Source of the DNA: Nocardia aurantiaca
GTDB lineage: Bacteria > Actinomycetota > Actinomycetes > Mycobacteriales > Mycobacteriaceae
DNA length: 64,000 nt
NCBI RefSeq assembly: GCF_009708175.1
Contig: NZ_WMBB01000009.1
Coordinates: 62,001-126,000 of the forward strand
Direction: 5' to 3'
The stretch's first letter is position 1, and each line of letters starts with the position of its first letter. Shown here in pieces: positions 29,703 to 42,190 of the stretch. The notes under the pieces are model-generated. The model was given only the letters and a program-made list of their open reading frames with translations, was not told the origin of the DNA and searched no databases. The position numbers and the translations under genes are program-made.

Positions 29703-30593
29703 CTACCGGCCCTGCTTGCTCACCTGCGCGCGCACGAAATCGACCACCGCGTCGGTGAATTCGTCATTGGCGTCGCTGGCGGCGGTGTGGGCGGCGGTGC
29801 CGATCTCGGTGTAGTCGGCGTGCGGGACCAGCGCACGGAAGGCCGCGACGCCCTCTTCGCTGACGACGTCGGAGAGCGCGCCACGCACCAGCAGCACTGG
29901 AATATCCAGCTGACGGGCCGCGTTCTCCAGCTGCTCGGTGTGGACGTCGATCTCCTCGCCGCGGCCGTCGCGCGGGCCGCCCATCATGGCCGGATCCCAG
30001 TGCCAGTACCAGCGGCCGTCGGCGCGCTGGCGTAGATTGCGTTGCAGGCCTTCGGGATTGCGCGGGCGCCGACGGTGGGGGAGGTAGGCGGCGACGGCGT
30101 CGGCGGCCTCCTCGAGGCTGGCGAAGCCCTCCGGGTTGCTGCTCAGGAAATTGATGACGCGCTCGACGCCCTTGCGTTCGGGGCGCGGTACCACGTCGAC
30201 GAGAACCAGGCCGGTGATGCGCTCGCGCTCGGGGTGGGTGGTGGCCATGAGTCCGGTGAGGCCGCCCATGCTGGCTCCGACGATGAACGCGGGCTTGTCG
30301 AGTTCGCGCAGTGCCGCCATGAGGTCTTCGACCATGGCCTCGCGGCGGTAGTTGCCGTCGGGGTCCCAGTCGCTGTCGCCGTGTCCGCGCGCGTCGAGGA
30401 GGACCGCATGCATCCCGGCCTTGGCCAGGGCGAGTCCGGAGTCCTTCCACGAGCCGCGGGTCTGCCCGCCGCCGTGCAGGAATACCACCAGCGGGCCGTC
30501 TTGGGGGCCCCAGCTGTCCCCGGCGATGGTGATCCCGCCGTGCCCGCGGAAGCTCACCCGGGCGGGTTCGGTGAATTCAGCGTCATTGCTCAC
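29703..30593 (-). CDS. Alpha/beta hydrolase
   Basis: A 296-aa cytoplasmic hydrolase. Near the N-terminus is FLHGGGQTRGSW with the oxyanion HG, then DARGHGDSDWD, and the nucleophile elbow is VGASMGGLTG with Ser near residue 115. The acid is probably Asp in VRGALSDVVSEEG, and the base His is probably in IGTAAHTAASD. The layout is that of epoxide hydrolases, haloalkane dehalogenases and esterases; the exact reaction is open. GTG 30593 gives a natural start (SNDAEFTEPARVSFRG), but the GAGGG before it is very close, and GTG 30611 is also possible. It stands alone, convergent with the TetR pseudogene. Confidence 0.83.
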   Translation of the reverse strand: MSNDAEFTEPARVSFRGHGGITIAGDSWGPQDGPLVVFLHGGGQTRGSWKDSGLALAKAGMHAVLLDARGHGDSDWDPDGNYRREAMVEDLMAALRELDKPAFIVGASMGGLTGLMATTHPERERITGLVLVDVVPRPERKGVERVINFLSSNPEGFASLEEAADAVAAYLPHRRRPRNPEGLQRNLRQRADGRWYWHWDPAMMGGPRDGRGEEIDVHTEQLENAARQLDIPVLLVRGALSDVVSEEGVAAFRALVPHADYTEIGTAAHTAASDANDEFTDAVVDFVRAQVSKQGR

Positions 30594-30940
30594 CCCTCGA
30601 GCATCGCACACATCGGTTTACGGTGTATGAAGATACTGACTGGTAGCCAGCATCGGCGACCCGTCGGAGGCGGCCGGGTTCGTCGGTGGCGATCACACCG
30701 GCACCGGAGGGCCTGAGCGGTTCACCCCGCTCACGGCGATCGATGCCGACCTCGCACGACACCCCGACTGCTCCGGCTGCCGATCGTGAACCTGGACACA
30801 GGGTGGTCGGGTTCGCATAGCTGCGGGCTTGCCGGTTGGTCTGGGGGTTCGGGATTCGGGCACGTCACGGCATGTCGCTGGAAGGCATGCGGACCGTGAT
30901 TGCGGAGGGGTGCCGGGTCAAGGGGGTGAAAGCGCGCTGG
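30594..30940. other. Intergenic region upstream of the pyr promoter
   Basis: About 350 bp between the divergent hydrolase and pyr genes. I see no coding frame and no clear operator. The promoters of both units must lie here or at its right edge. Confidence 0.45.
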
Positions 30941-30946
30941 TAGGGT
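30941..30946 (+). promoter_or_regulatory. Candidate -10 of the pyr operon
   Basis: TAGGGT fits TAnnnT. Transcription would start at about 30953, just before the PyrR-type hairpin at 30963. The -35 is not evident. Confidence 0.4.
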
Positions 30947-30962
30947 GACCGCTCGAAAGACA

Positions 30963-30999
30963 TCCTTTAACGGACCGTCCCGTGAGGCGGGGAAGGAGG
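30963..30999 (+). promoter_or_regulatory. PyrR-binding leader hairpin that pairs with the pyrR ribosome site
   Basis: The loop TCCCGTGAGG (30978-30987) fits the PyrR-binding consensus UCCNGNGAGG. It is closed by CCG (30975-30977) with CGG (30988-30990). An outer stem pairs TCCTT (30963-30967) with AAGGA (30993-30997), which is the core of the Shine-Dalgarno AAGGAGG (30993-30999) of pyrR. No terminator follows. The layout fits PyrR-dependent translational repression as reported for the pyr operon of Mycobacterium smegmatis: PyrR with UMP would hold the hairpin and hide the ribosome site. Confidence 0.8.
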
Positions 31000-31004
31000 T
31001 CGGC

Positions 31005-31643
31005 ATGGCTGTGCCCGAAGACCGGGCGGCCAAGTCGAGCGCTGCCGAGTTCTCGCAGCGGCACGACCCGGACCGGGTCCAGGCCGGACGCGAGCTGCTC
31101 TCGGATTCGGATGTCGGCCGGACCATCGCGCGCATGGCGCACCAGATCATCGAGAAGACTGCTCTGGACTCCGGCGACCCCCATGTTGCCCGTGTGGTGC
31201 TGATCGGAATCCCCACCCGCGGAACCACTCTCGCCCATCGTCTGGCGGGCCGGATCGAGGAGTTCTCCGGCGTGCGCCCCGCGATCGGTTCCCTGGACAT
31301 CACTCTCTACCGCGATGACCTGCGCTCCAAGCCGCATCGTCCGCTCGAGCGCACCTCGGTGCCCGAGGGCGGGATCGAGGACGCGCTGGTGGTGCTGGTC
31401 GACGATGTCCTGTTCTCCGGCCGCACCGTCCGCTCCGCCCTGGACGGCCTGCGCGATCTGGGCCGTCCGCGTGCGGTGCAGCTCGCGGTGCTCATCGATC
31501 GCGGCCACCGCGAACTCCCCATCCGCGCCGACTATGTGGGCAAGAACGTCCCCACCGCCCGCACCGAGGACATCTCGGTGCTGCTGCGTGAGCACGACGG
31601 CCGCGACGGTGTGTACCTGCGTCAGGAAGGTGACAACCGGTGA
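31005..31643 (+). CDS. pyrR: PyrR, pyrimidine operon regulator / uracil phosphoribosyltransferase
   Basis: PyrR binds its mRNA leader when UMP is high and also has weak uracil phosphoribosyltransferase activity. The 212-aa protein has the PRPP-binding loop [19 protein letters not shown], the N-terminal [15 protein letters not shown], and a late [17 protein letters not shown], all typical. It is about 30 residues longer than Bacillus PyrR at the N-terminus. The ATG at 31005 has AAGGAGG 5 nt upstream, in the leader hairpin. It is the first gene of the pyr operon and overlaps pyrB by GTGA, so repression here should spread by coupling to pyrB and pyrC. Confidence 0.96.
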   Translation: MAVPEDRAAKSSAAEFSQRHDPDRVQAGRELLSDSDVGRTIARMAHQIIEKTALDSGDPHVARVVLIGIPTRGTTLAHRLAGRIEEFSGVRPAIGSLDITLYRDDLRSKPHRPLERTSVPEGGIEDALVVLVDDVLFSGRTVRSALDGLRDLGRPRAVQLAVLIDRGHRELPIRADYVGKNVPTARTEDISVLLREHDGRDGVYLRQEGDNR

Positions 31644-32605
31644 AGCATCTGCTGTCGGTCACCGACCTGGACCGCGGCGCCGCCACCGGTCTGCTCGACG
31701 AGGCCGAGCGGTTCGAGCAGGCGCTGCTGGGCCGCGAGGTCAAGAAGCTCCCGACGCTGCGCGGGCGCACCGTCATGACGGTGTTCTTCGAGAATTCCAC
31801 CCGCACCCGCGTCTCCTTCGAGGTCGCGGGCAAATGGATGAGCGCCGACGTCATCAATGTCAGCGCGTCGAGTTCCTCGGTGTCCAAGGGCGAATCGCTG
31901 CGAGACACCGCGCTGACGCTGCACGCGGCGGGCGCGGACGCGCTCATCATCCGGCATCCGGCATCGGGCGCGGCGCATCAGATCGCGCGCTGGTTCGCCG
32001 AGATGGACGAGTCCGCAAGCGGTTACACGGGTCCCGGCCCCGCCATCATCAATGCCGGTGACGGCATGCACGAGCACCCGACCCAGGCCCTGCTCGACGC
32101 GCTGACCCTGCGGCAGCGCCTCGGCGACCTGGAGGGCAAGCGGGTCGTGCTGGTCGGCGATATCCTGCACAGCCGGGTCGCGCGCTCGAATGCTTTCCTG
32201 CTCGACACCCTCGGTGCGGAGGTAGTCCTGGTCGCGCCGCGCACCCTGTTGCCGGTGGGCGTCGAAGCCTGGCCGGTCCGGGTCTCGGACTCCCTCGACG
32301 CCGAGCTGCCGGGCGCGGACGCGGTCATGATGTTGCGTGTGCAGGCCGAGCGCATGAACGGCGGCTTCTTCCCGTCGGCGCGCGAGTACTCGATCCGGTA
32401 CGGCCTCAGCGAACGCCGCATGCAGATGCTCGACGAGCACGCGGTGGTGCTGCATCCCGGACCCATGCTGCGCGGCATGGAGATCGGTTTCTCGGTCGCG
32501 GATTCCCCGAAAGCCGCTGTGCTGCAACAGGTCAACAACGGAGTCCATATGCGCATGGCGGTGCTGTTCCGCCTGCTGGTCGGAACCGACGAGGTGGTGG
32601 CATGA
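31640..32605 (+). CDS. pyrB: Aspartate carbamoyltransferase catalytic subunit
   Basis: PyrB joins carbamoyl phosphate and aspartate, the first committed step of pyrimidine synthesis. The 321-aa protein has the carbamoyl-phosphate loop [13 protein letters not shown] near residue 53, [13 protein letters not shown], and [18 protein letters not shown]. The aspartate-binding side is in [11 protein letters not shown]. No regulatory subunit gene (pyrI) is present, as expected for actinobacteria, where PyrB is active as a trimer alone or with PyrC. The GTG overlaps the pyrR stop, and the end overlaps pyrC by ATGA. Confidence 0.97.
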   Translation: MKHLLSVTDLDRGAATGLLDEAERFEQALLGREVKKLPTLRGRTVMTVFFENSTRTRVSFEVAGKWMSADVINVSASSSSVSKGESLRDTALTLHAAGADALIIRHPASGAAHQIARWFAEMDESASGYTGPGPAIINAGDGMHEHPTQALLDALTLRQRLGDLEGKRVVLVGDILHSRVARSNAFLLDTLGAEVVLVAPRTLLPVGVEAWPVRVSDSLDAELPGADAVMMLRVQAERMNGGFFPSAREYSIRYGLSERRMQMLDEHAVVLHPGPMLRGMEIGFSVADSPKAAVLQQVNNGVHMRMAVLFRLLVGTDEVVA

Positions 32606-33897
32606 ACAACGTCGTGATCAAGAACGTCCGTCTCTACGGCGAGGGCGACCCGGTCGACGTGCTGCTGGCAGACGGCGAGATCCGCGAGATCGGCACCGAC
32701 CTCGGCGTCATCGACGCCCAAACCGTCGACGGCGCGGGTCAGGTCCTGCTTCCGGGCTTCATCGACCTGCACACCCACCTGCGCGAGCCGGGCCGCGAGG
32801 ACACCGAGACCATCGAATCCGGTTCCGCCGCAGCGGCTCTGGGCGGATATACTGCCGTGTTCGCCATGGCCAACACCAGCCCGGTCGCCGATACCGCGGT
32901 CATTACCGACTACGTGTGGAAGCGTGGCCAGGAGGTCGGCCTGGTCGACGTGCATCCGGTGGGCGCGGTCACCGTCGGCCTCGAGGGCAAGCAGCTCGCC
33001 GAAATGGGAACCATGGCAGCCGGAGTCGGCGCGGTGCGCATCTTCTCCGACGATGGCCACTGCGTCTACGACCCGCTGATCATGCGCCGCGCCCTCGAAT
33101 ACGCGAACTCGCTGGGCGTACTCATCGCCCAGCACGCCGAGGAGCCTCGCCTGACCAAGGGCGCGGTCGCGCACGAGGGCCCGACCGCCTCCCGCCTGGG
33201 CCTGGCCGGCTGGCCGCGCGCCGCCGAGGAGTCCATCGTGGCTCGTGACGCGCTGCTGGCTCGCGATGCCGGCGCTCGCGTGCACATCTGCCACGCCTCC
33301 ACCGCCGGCACCGTCGAACTGCTGAAATGGGCCAAGGCCCAGGGCATTTCGATCACCGCCGAGGTCACCCCGCACCACCTGCTGCTGGACGACTCGCGCC
33401 TGGAGACCTACGATGCGGTGAACCGGGTGAACCCGCCGCTGCGCGAGGCCTCCGATGTGGCCGCACTGCGTCAGGCCCTCGCCGAGGGCGTCGTCGACTG
33501 TGTCGCCACCGACCACGCCCCGCACGCCGATCAGGACAAGTGCTGCGAGTTCGCGGCAGCGCGTCCCGGCATGCTCGGCCTGGAGACGGCGCTGTCGATC
33601 ATCGTGGAGACCATGGTCAAGCCCGGACTGCTCGACTGGCGCGGCGTCGCGCGGGTCATGAGCGAGAACCCGGCGCGGATCGTGGGCCTGGACGATCAGG
33701 GCCGGCCGCTCGCGGTCGGCGAACCCGCCAACCTGGTGCTGATCGATCCGGCCGCCGAATGGACGGTGGAGGCGGACGACCTCGCCTCGATCGCCCGCAA
33801 CACGCCCTTCCAGGCGATGACCCTGCCCGCGAAGGTGACCGCCACCTTCCTGCGCGGCCGGCTCACCGCCCGGGACGGCAAGATCGTCGCCGGTTGA
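32602..33897 (+). CDS. pyrC: Dihydroorotase
   Basis: PyrC cyclises carbamoyl-aspartate to dihydroorotate. The 431-aa protein is a class I metallo-amidohydrolase: the zinc-binding HxH is in [12 protein letters not shown] near residue 57, further His in [10 protein letters not shown], and the catalytic Asp in [12 protein letters not shown] near 310. The closing [20 protein letters not shown] and [10 protein letters not shown]-like end are typical. It overlaps pyrB by 4 bp. A palindromic repeat starts 20 bp after its stop, in the gap before the membrane-protein gene. The end of the ATGA-coupled block pyrR-pyrB-pyrC is thus here. Confidence 0.97.
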   Translation: MNNVVIKNVRLYGEGDPVDVLLADGEIREIGTDLGVIDAQTVDGAGQVLLPGFIDLHTHLREPGREDTETIESGSAAAALGGYTAVFAMANTSPVADTAVITDYVWKRGQEVGLVDVHPVGAVTVGLEGKQLAEMGTMAAGVGAVRIFSDDGHCVYDPLIMRRALEYANSLGVLIAQHAEEPRLTKGAVAHEGPTASRLGLAGWPRAAEESIVARDALLARDAGARVHICHASTAGTVELLKWAKAQGISITAEVTPHHLLLDDSRLETYDAVNRVNPPLREASDVAALRQALAEGVVDCVATDHAPHADQDKCCEFAAARPGMLGLETALSIIVETMVKPGLLDWRGVARVMSENPARIVGLDDQGRPLAVGEPANLVLIDPAAEWTVEADDLASIARNTPFQAMTLPAKVTATFLRGRLTARDGKIVAG

Positions 33898-33916
33898 GCC
33901 GGCGGGTCGGGACCCC

Positions 33917-33980
33917 GGAATGAGCGGTCAGGGGCCGGAGGCGGAAGCTTGCGTGACCACGCAGGCCCCCCACCCATTCC
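33917..33980 (+). repeat. Palindromic repeat, copy 1 (diverged)
   Basis: GGAATGAGCGGTCAGGGGCC starts here, shared base for base with copies 2 and 3. The right arm (CACCCATTCC) has diverged from CGCTCATTCC, so the hairpin is weaker. The copy lies between pyrC and the membrane-protein gene; the ribosome site of that gene follows it. Confidence 0.8.
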
Positions 33981-34002
33981 TCGATGGACACGGAGGACCG
34001 TA

Positions 34003-34500
34003 ATGGAGCGAACGCTGCAAGTGCTGGGTTTTGTGGTGCTGTTCGCACTGTGCCTGTGGCTCATGTACCGGGCGTGGACCGGGCGGGCCAAGAAGCAGGC
34101 CTCCGCGATCGGCGACCTGCCCGCGGTGCCCGCCGACTGCGGCGCGCAGCTGCTGGAGCCGACCACGGGGCTCTACCTCGGCAGCACCCTCGCCCCGAGC
34201 TGGATTCAGCGAATCACCGTGGGCGACCTGGGTTTCCGTGCCACGGCGGAACTGACCCGATTCGAACGCGGCATCCTGCTGGAGCGGGACGGCGCGGCGA
34301 CGATCTGGATTCCCCAGGAATCCATTACCGCGGTGCGCGCCGAGCGCGGGCACGCGGGCAAGGTAATGACGGAAGACGGTGTGCTGGTCATTCGCTGGAC
34401 ATTGCCGACCGGGACCGAGGTGGATACCGGTTTCCGTGGCGATGACAAGACGGTGTACCCGGCATGGACCGGCGCTACGAAGACGGGAGACACGGAATGA
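34003..34500 (+). CDS. Single-TM protein of the pyr operon (Rv1382 type)
   Basis: A 165-aa membrane protein. One TM helix spans about residues 5-22 ([17 protein letters not shown]), followed by a basic GRAKKQ stretch and a soluble domain of about 130 residues. The domain is strand-rich ([50 protein letters not shown]), which suggests a PH-like barrel. Mycobacteria keep the same type of protein between pyrC and carA (Rv1382). No enzymatic motif is seen, so it might anchor or sense the pathway at the membrane. ATG 34003 has GGAGG 7 nt upstream. Its stop codon is part of palindromic repeat copy 2. Confidence 0.75.
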   Translation: MERTLQVLGFVVLFALCLWLMYRAWTGRAKKQASAIGDLPAVPADCGAQLLEPTTGLYLGSTLAPSWIQRITVGDLGFRATAELTRFERGILLERDGAATIWIPQESITAVRAERGHAGKVMTEDGVLVIRWTLPTGTEVDTGFRGDDKTVYPAWTGATKTGDTE

Positions 34501-34632
34501 GCGGTCAGGGGCCGGAGGCGGCAGCCCGCGTAACCATGGAGGCCCCGCGCTCATTCCAGAAGGGACACGGAATGAGCGGTCAGGGGCCGGAGGCGGCAGC
34601 CCGCGTAACCATGGAGGCCCCCCGCTCATTCC
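34494..34632 (+). repeat. Palindromic repeat, copies 2 and 3 in tandem (75-bp period)
   Basis: Copy 2 (hairpin 34494-34557) and copy 3 (34569-34632) are nearly identical with a 75-bp period. Each starts GGAATGAGCG and ends CGCTCATTCC, and the next inner parts GGGGCC and GGCCCC also pair, so each can form a long hairpin of about 64 nt. The period is exactly 25 codons, so an open frame runs through both into carA. The TGA in copy 2 is the stop of the upstream gene. The array ends 14 bp before the carA start and could affect RNA stability or carA translation. Confidence 0.9.
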
Positions 34633-34646
34633 AGAAGGGACTCAAC

Positions 34647-35785
34647 ATGAGCAGCGGGAATCGGGGCGAGGCAGGGGGAGATGTCGCGGCGATGGTGCTC
34701 GAGGACGGCCGCGTGTTCCGCGGGACGACCTTCGGCGCCGTCGGGCAGACTTTGGGTGAGGCGGTGTTCTGTACCGCCATGACGGGCTACCAGGAGACCC
34801 TCACCGATCCCAGCTACGACCGCCAGATCGTGGTGGCCACCGCGCCGCAGATCGGCAACACCGGCTGGAACGACGAGGACGACGAGTCCTCCAAGATCTG
34901 GGTCGCCGGGTACGCGGTGCGCGACCCCGCGCGCCGCGCCTCCAACTGGCGCGCCAAGCGCACCCTGCAGGAGGAGCTGGAAAACCAGAACATCGTCGGC
35001 ATCGCGGGCATCGACACCCGAGCCCTCGTGCGGCACCTGCGCACCCGCGGTTCGATGAAGGCGGGCATCTTCTCCGGCGAGTCGCTCGGCGACTACGAGG
35101 AGCTGGTGGCGCGGGTCAACGGCCAGCAGCCCATGCTGGGCGCGGATCTGGCCGGTGAGGTCTCGACCGACCAGATGTACACCATCGACCCGATCGGCGA
35201 GCACCGATTCACGGTCGTCGCAGTCGACCTCGGCATCAAGTCCAACACCCCGCGCATGTTCGCCCAGCGCGGCATGCGGGTGCACGTGGTGCCCTCGAAC
35301 GTGACCCTGGACCAGATCAAGGAACTGAACCCCGACGGCGTGTTCCTGTCCAACGGTCCGGGCGACCCGGCCACCGCCGACACCCAGGTCGCGCTGACCC
35401 AGGGTGTCCTGGGCGAGGGCCTGCCGCTGTTCGGCATCTGCTTCGGCAACCAGATTCTGGGCCGGGCGCTGGGCCGCAACACCTACAAGATGAAGTTCGG
35501 CCACCGCGGCATCAATGTGCCGGTCGTCGAGCATCATTCGGGCCGGATCTCGATCACCGCCCAGAACCACGGCTTCGCCCTCGAGGGCGAGCGCGGCGAG
35601 GTCTTCGACACCCCCTTCGGCAAGGCCGAGGTCAGCCACGTCTGCGCCAATGACGGTGTCGTCGAAGGTGTGCAGCTGGTGAGCGGCCGCGCCTTCTCCG
35701 TGCAATACCACCCCGAGGCCGCGGCCGGACCCCACGACGCCGCCTACCTGTTCGACCGTTTCGCCATGCTGATGGAAGGAGCCTG

Positions 35786-35786
<1 letters not shown>
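34647..35786 (+). CDS. carA: Carbamoyl-phosphate synthase, small (glutaminase) subunit
   Basis: CarA takes ammonia from glutamine for CarB. The 379-aa protein has the CPSase N-terminal domain ([33 protein letters not shown] region) and a class I glutaminase domain. The nucleophile Cys is in FGICFGNQ at about residue 266, and the His/Glu pair is in [15 protein letters not shown] 34647 has AAGGGA upstream and gives the usual start. Longer readings that begin in the repeats at 34497 or 34572 contain only repeat-encoded residues and are rejected. carA and carB overlap as TGATG. The gene supplies carbamoyl phosphate for both pyrimidines and arginine. Confidence 0.96.
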
Positions 35787-39087
<3,301 letters not shown>

Positions 39088-39091
<4 letters not shown>

Positions 39092-39912
39092 CGACATTCG
39101 GTGTGCGGCTGCGGGAGTCGATGCGCGCGCACGGCCCGCTGTGCGTGGGCATCGACCCGCATCCGCCGCTGCTGCGGGCCTGGGGACTGACCGAGGACGC
39201 GGCCGGGGTGGCGACGTTTGCCGACGCCTGCGTGCGGGCGTTCGCGGGCCGGGTCGCCCTGGTCAAGCCGCAGGTGGCGTTCTTCGAGACCTACGGTTCG
39301 GCCGGAATCATGGTGTTGGAGGAGACCATCGCCGCGTTGCGGGCGGCGGGCACCCTGGTGCTCGCCGACGCCAAGCGCGGCGATATCGGCTCCACCATGG
39401 ACGCCTACGCTCACGCCTGGCTCGGTGAGGGGCCGCTCGGCGCCGATGCGGTCACCGTGTCCCCGTATCTCGGATTCGGTTCGCTGGCACCGGCTCTGGA
39501 CCTGGCCAAGGCCAATGACCGGGGTGTGTTCGTGCTGGCCGCCACCTCCAACCCGGAGGCGGTGGAATTGCAGACCATCACCGGTCCGGACGGCCGTAGC
39601 ATCGCCCAGCGCATGGTCGACGACGCGGCCGCGGTCAACGCGGGCGCCGAGTTCGGCTCGGTGGGTGTGGTGGTCGGTGCGACGCTGACCGATGCGCCCG
39701 ACCTGAGCAAGCTCAACGGCCCCATTCTGATGCCCGGCGTCGGCGCGCAGGGCGGGGGAGCGGACTCCATCCGAAAGCTGGTTCCGGATACCGAGCTCGG
39801 CGCGGTCGTGCCCAATGTCTCGCGCGAGGTCCTGCGCGCGGGACCGTCCGTGGCCGCGCTGCGGGCCAAGGTCGCCGAACTCAGCGAGGAATTCGCCTTC
39901 TTACAGAACTGA
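39088..39912 (+). CDS. pyrF: Orotidine 5'-phosphate decarboxylase (type 2)
   Basis: PyrF forms UMP from OMP, the last de novo step. The 274-aa protein belongs to the longer type 2 group found in actinobacteria: [16 protein letters not shown] at the start and [22 protein letters not shown] with the catalytic Asp-Lys-Asp set. Phosphate-binding residues lie in [14 protein letters not shown]. The ATG overlaps the carB stop by 4 bp, so it is not the extension of the long in-frame reading that comes out of carB. A strong hairpin follows 21 bp after the stop, and the operon ends here. The dihydroorotate dehydrogenase gene (pyrD) is not in this operon. Confidence 0.96.
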
Positions 39913-39933
39913 TTCGCCGCAGGCGATCGTCTC

Positions 39934-39970
39934 TCGCGGCACCGGACCCGTTCCGGTGCCGCGAGCTTTT
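39934..39970 (+). terminator. Intrinsic terminator of the pyr operon
   Basis: A perfect 13-bp stem (39934-39946 with 39952-39964) with loop CCCGT is followed by GCTTTT. It is the clearest Rho-independent terminator of the window. Confidence 0.88.
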
Positions 39971-40016
39971 CGGAGAGACCTTCTCCGCTTCAACGTTTTC
40001 CGGCTACAGTGACGTC

Positions 40017-40859
40017 ATGCCTGCCACAGTGCCGCCCAACGGAACTCGTCATGCGCTCGTGCTCGGAGGGGGCGGCGCGGTCGGCATCGTCTGGATGGCC
40101 GGACTGACGCTCGGGCTGCGGGATGCGGGCATCGATCTCGGCCGCGCCGATCGCATTGTCGGGACCTCCGCGGGTGCGGTGGTCGGCGCGAACATCGCCG
40201 CCGGGGTGGACCCCGGCACGATGCTGGTCACGCCGTCGCCGAATTCCGAAGCGCCGCCGATCGATGCGTCGGGGCTCATGGAGATTCTCGCCATGCGCCC
40301 CGAACCGGGGGAGAGCCTCGCGGACCAGCGCCGGCGGGTCGGTGCGCGCGCCCTCGAGATGAACGTCGGCGACCCGGCCGATCACCTCGCCCGCATGGGC
40401 CGTCTGCTCGGGGTCACCGAATGGCCCGACCGGGACCTGATCGTCACCGCCGTCGACGTCACCACCGGCGAACTCGAGCCCTGGACCCGGGACGGCCGGG
40501 CCACCCTGCTCGAGGCCATCGCTTCCAGCACCTCGGTGCCGGGGGTATTCCCGCCCATCCCGATCGGCGGTACCTACTACATCGACGGGGGCATGCGCTC
40601 GCCGATCAACGCCGACCTGGCCGCGGGCGCCGACCTGATCCTCGTCCTCGAGCCGCTCGCGCATATGTTCCCGCACGCTCCCAGCGATAGCGAATTGGGC
40701 GGCGCGACAGCGATATTCGTCACGCCGGACGCCGACGCCCTGGCGGTCTTCGGGCCCGATGTCTTCGATCGCTCGGCGCTCGAGCCCGCCTTCGCGGCGG
40801 GCGTGCGGCAGGCCGCCGAGGCCGCCACGCGACTGAAGGGCGTGTGGCCCGGCGCCTGA
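40017..40859 (+). CDS. Patatin-like phospholipase/esterase
   Basis: A 280-aa lipid hydrolase with a Ser-Asp dyad. The oxyanion loop is LVLGGGGAVGIVW, the nucleophile Ser is in VGTSAGAVVG near residue 51, and the Asp is in YYIDGGMRSPINADLA near 195. This order and size are those of bacterial patatins; no TM segment or signal peptide is seen. It starts right behind the pyr terminator at an ATG with no strong Shine-Dalgarno sequence, so its own promoter is likely in the 45-bp gap. A role in membrane-lipid turnover or in stored lipid use is possible, but not shown. Confidence 0.88.
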   Translation: MPATVPPNGTRHALVLGGGGAVGIVWMAGLTLGLRDAGIDLGRADRIVGTSAGAVVGANIAAGVDPGTMLVTPSPNSEAPPIDASGLMEILAMRPEPGESLADQRRRVGARALEMNVGDPADHLARMGRLLGVTEWPDRDLIVTAVDVTTGELEPWTRDGRATLLEAIASSTSVPGVFPPIPIGGTYYIDGGMRSPINADLAAGADLILVLEPLAHMFPHAPSDSELGGATAIFVTPDADALAVFGPDVFDRSALEPAFAAGVRQAAEAATRLKGVWPGA

Positions 40860-40899
40860 ACCGGCGCGTGCACGGCGTCATCTCGGTGCCGCGGCACCT

Positions 40900-41188
40900 T
40901 CGTGGCCTTCCGGCAGGGTCTGCTCACCAACCTGCGCGATCCCAAGTGCGCGGTGTTCCTCATCGTCCTGGTCCCGCGGTTCCTGCCCGCTGAGCCGTCG
41001 GCCGCGGGCACCCTCGAGCCGGCGGCGGTGCGCGCGGTCGCGAACGTGGCCTGATTCGTCACGCCGGCCTTCGGTGTGGGCACGCTGCGGCATGTGTTCC
41101 CCGCGCCCGGGTGCGCCGCGTCCTCGACGCCGCCCCGGGCACGTTCACGGTCGATCTGAGCGTGCGAATAGCCATGGAGAGCAACTGA
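40900..41188 (+). pseudogene. Decayed LysE/RhtB-family amino-acid exporter
   Basis: The reading AFRQGLLTNLRDPKCAVFLIVLVPRFLPAE (in two parts) matches the middle helix of LysE-type exporters (GxxxNLxNPKxxLFFxxxxPQF). It is broken by a TGA at 41052, after which FVTPAFGVGTLRHVF continues in the same frame. A shifted frame then gives VRRVLDAAPGTFTVDLSVRIAMES and a stop at 41186, which is the usual LysE C-terminus (RRxLxxxxGxxLxxLGxRLA). The N-terminal third is gone. So there is at least one nonsense and one frameshift change. It lies between the patatin and the glyoxalase-fold gene. Confidence 0.75.
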
Positions 41189-41221
41189 TTTCCGCCTTCG
41201 CGCGCTGATACGCCCTTTTTG

Positions 41222-41251
41222 CCGAGCGCTACGCTGAAGCCGACCGCTCGG
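41222..41251. promoter_or_regulatory. Inverted repeat upstream of the glyoxalase-fold gene
   Basis: CCGAGCG (41222-41228) and CGCTCGG (41245-41251) form a 7-bp inverted repeat, with TACGCT (41230-41235), a possible -10, in between. It could be an operator or a hairpin in the short leader. Confidence 0.35.
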
Positions 41252-41270
41252 TAGAAAGGTGGGATTTCAT

Positions 41271-41699
41271 ATGTCCGACGCCGGCCTCGGCCTCGTCTCC
41301 TACGGCCAAACCCGCGTCCTGGTGGACGATTTCGCGTCCAGCTATCGCTTCTATCGCGATGTCCTGGGCCTGCCCCCGAAGCAGGAGGTGCCCGGCGACG
41401 TCCCCGAATCCGACGACGGCCCCTACGCCTGCTTCGCCCTCCCGGGCGGGGATTTGGCGCTGTTCACCCGCGCCTACATGGACGCCGCCATCGGCGCCGA
41501 GCATCGCGCGCGCGACGGGGTGGACGGTGTCGTGCTGGTGCTGCGGGTCGCCGATGTCGACAAGGCGGTCGCGGTCGTGCGCGAGCGCGGCGCCCGGATC
41601 GCCGCCGAACCCGCCGAACAGCCTGCCTGGGGCATGCGAGTGGCCCATCTGCGCGCGCCCGAGGGCACCCTGGTCGAGCTCTGTCAGTACGACGACTGA
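41271..41699 (+). CDS. Glyoxalase/bleomycin-resistance (VOC) fold protein
   Basis: A 142-aa VOC-superfamily protein of two beta-alpha-beta-beta-beta modules. The first has VSYGQTRVLVDDFASSYRFYRDVLGLP and YACFALPGGDLALFTR. The second has VVLVLRVADVDKAVAVVRERGARIAAEP and the closing HLRAPEGTLVELCQYD, whose Glu is the usual metal ligand. Members include glyoxalase I, dioxygenases and drug-binding proteins; the substrate here cannot be read from the sequence. ATG 41271 has AAAGGTGGG upstream and is better than GTG 41259. It stands alone behind a LysE pseudogene. Confidence 0.87.
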   Translation: MSDAGLGLVSYGQTRVLVDDFASSYRFYRDVLGLPPKQEVPGDVPESDDGPYACFALPGGDLALFTRAYMDAAIGAEHRARDGVDGVVLVLRVADVDKAVAVVRERGARIAAEPAEQPAWGMRVAHLRAPEGTLVELCQYDD

Positions 41700-42190
41700 C
41701 CCCCGCGCGTTCGCCCGTTGCGAACGGTTTCGTCCGCGAGCGGCGATATCAGGGCCCGAAACAGGCCGTCTTGTCGGCTTTCCGGGGCGGGAACCACGTC
41801 CGACCTGCACCGGAGCGATGTCGGAAATGTGTGTTTCACTGCCGCCGCGACCACTCCCGGTGATGCGCGACACGCAGTGTGCAATCGAACGACACGCCGA
41901 GAAATCCAAGAAAAATCCAGGTCGCGAGATTACAGCTCGGTCACGGTTTCATCCGGGGCCAGTCCGGCCCCTCCGGTGCCCTCTCGGAAAATCGAAAAAG
42001 CCCTGGCTGCAAGGACATTCGCGGTCGAGGCGGTAGCATCGCCGCAGCCGGTCGGAGAAGGCCCCCGAGGTTGCCCATCCGGCCCGGTCGCGGCCCGAAT
42101 CACGCGCTGACCTGGGGGGTGGGTTCGCAATCGGCAAGCGTCGTGGGTACGGTCGCTGAGACCACCGGGTTACCGGAGGTAGATCAAGCA
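41700..42190. other. Intergenic region upstream of mihF
   Basis: About 490 bp with no supported gene. TAGCAT at 42034-42039 could be a -10, which would give a leader of about 170 nt before mihF; the -35 is not evident. Confidence 0.4.

Noticed and set aside
34494-34632. CRISPR array
   Set aside because: Only two adjacent units, no spacers, no cas genes; each unit is a long palindrome.
34464-34646. Longer N-terminus of CarA through the palindromic repeats
   Set aside because: The added residues are two copies of a 25-residue repeat translation with no homology; ATG 34647 has its own ribosome site.
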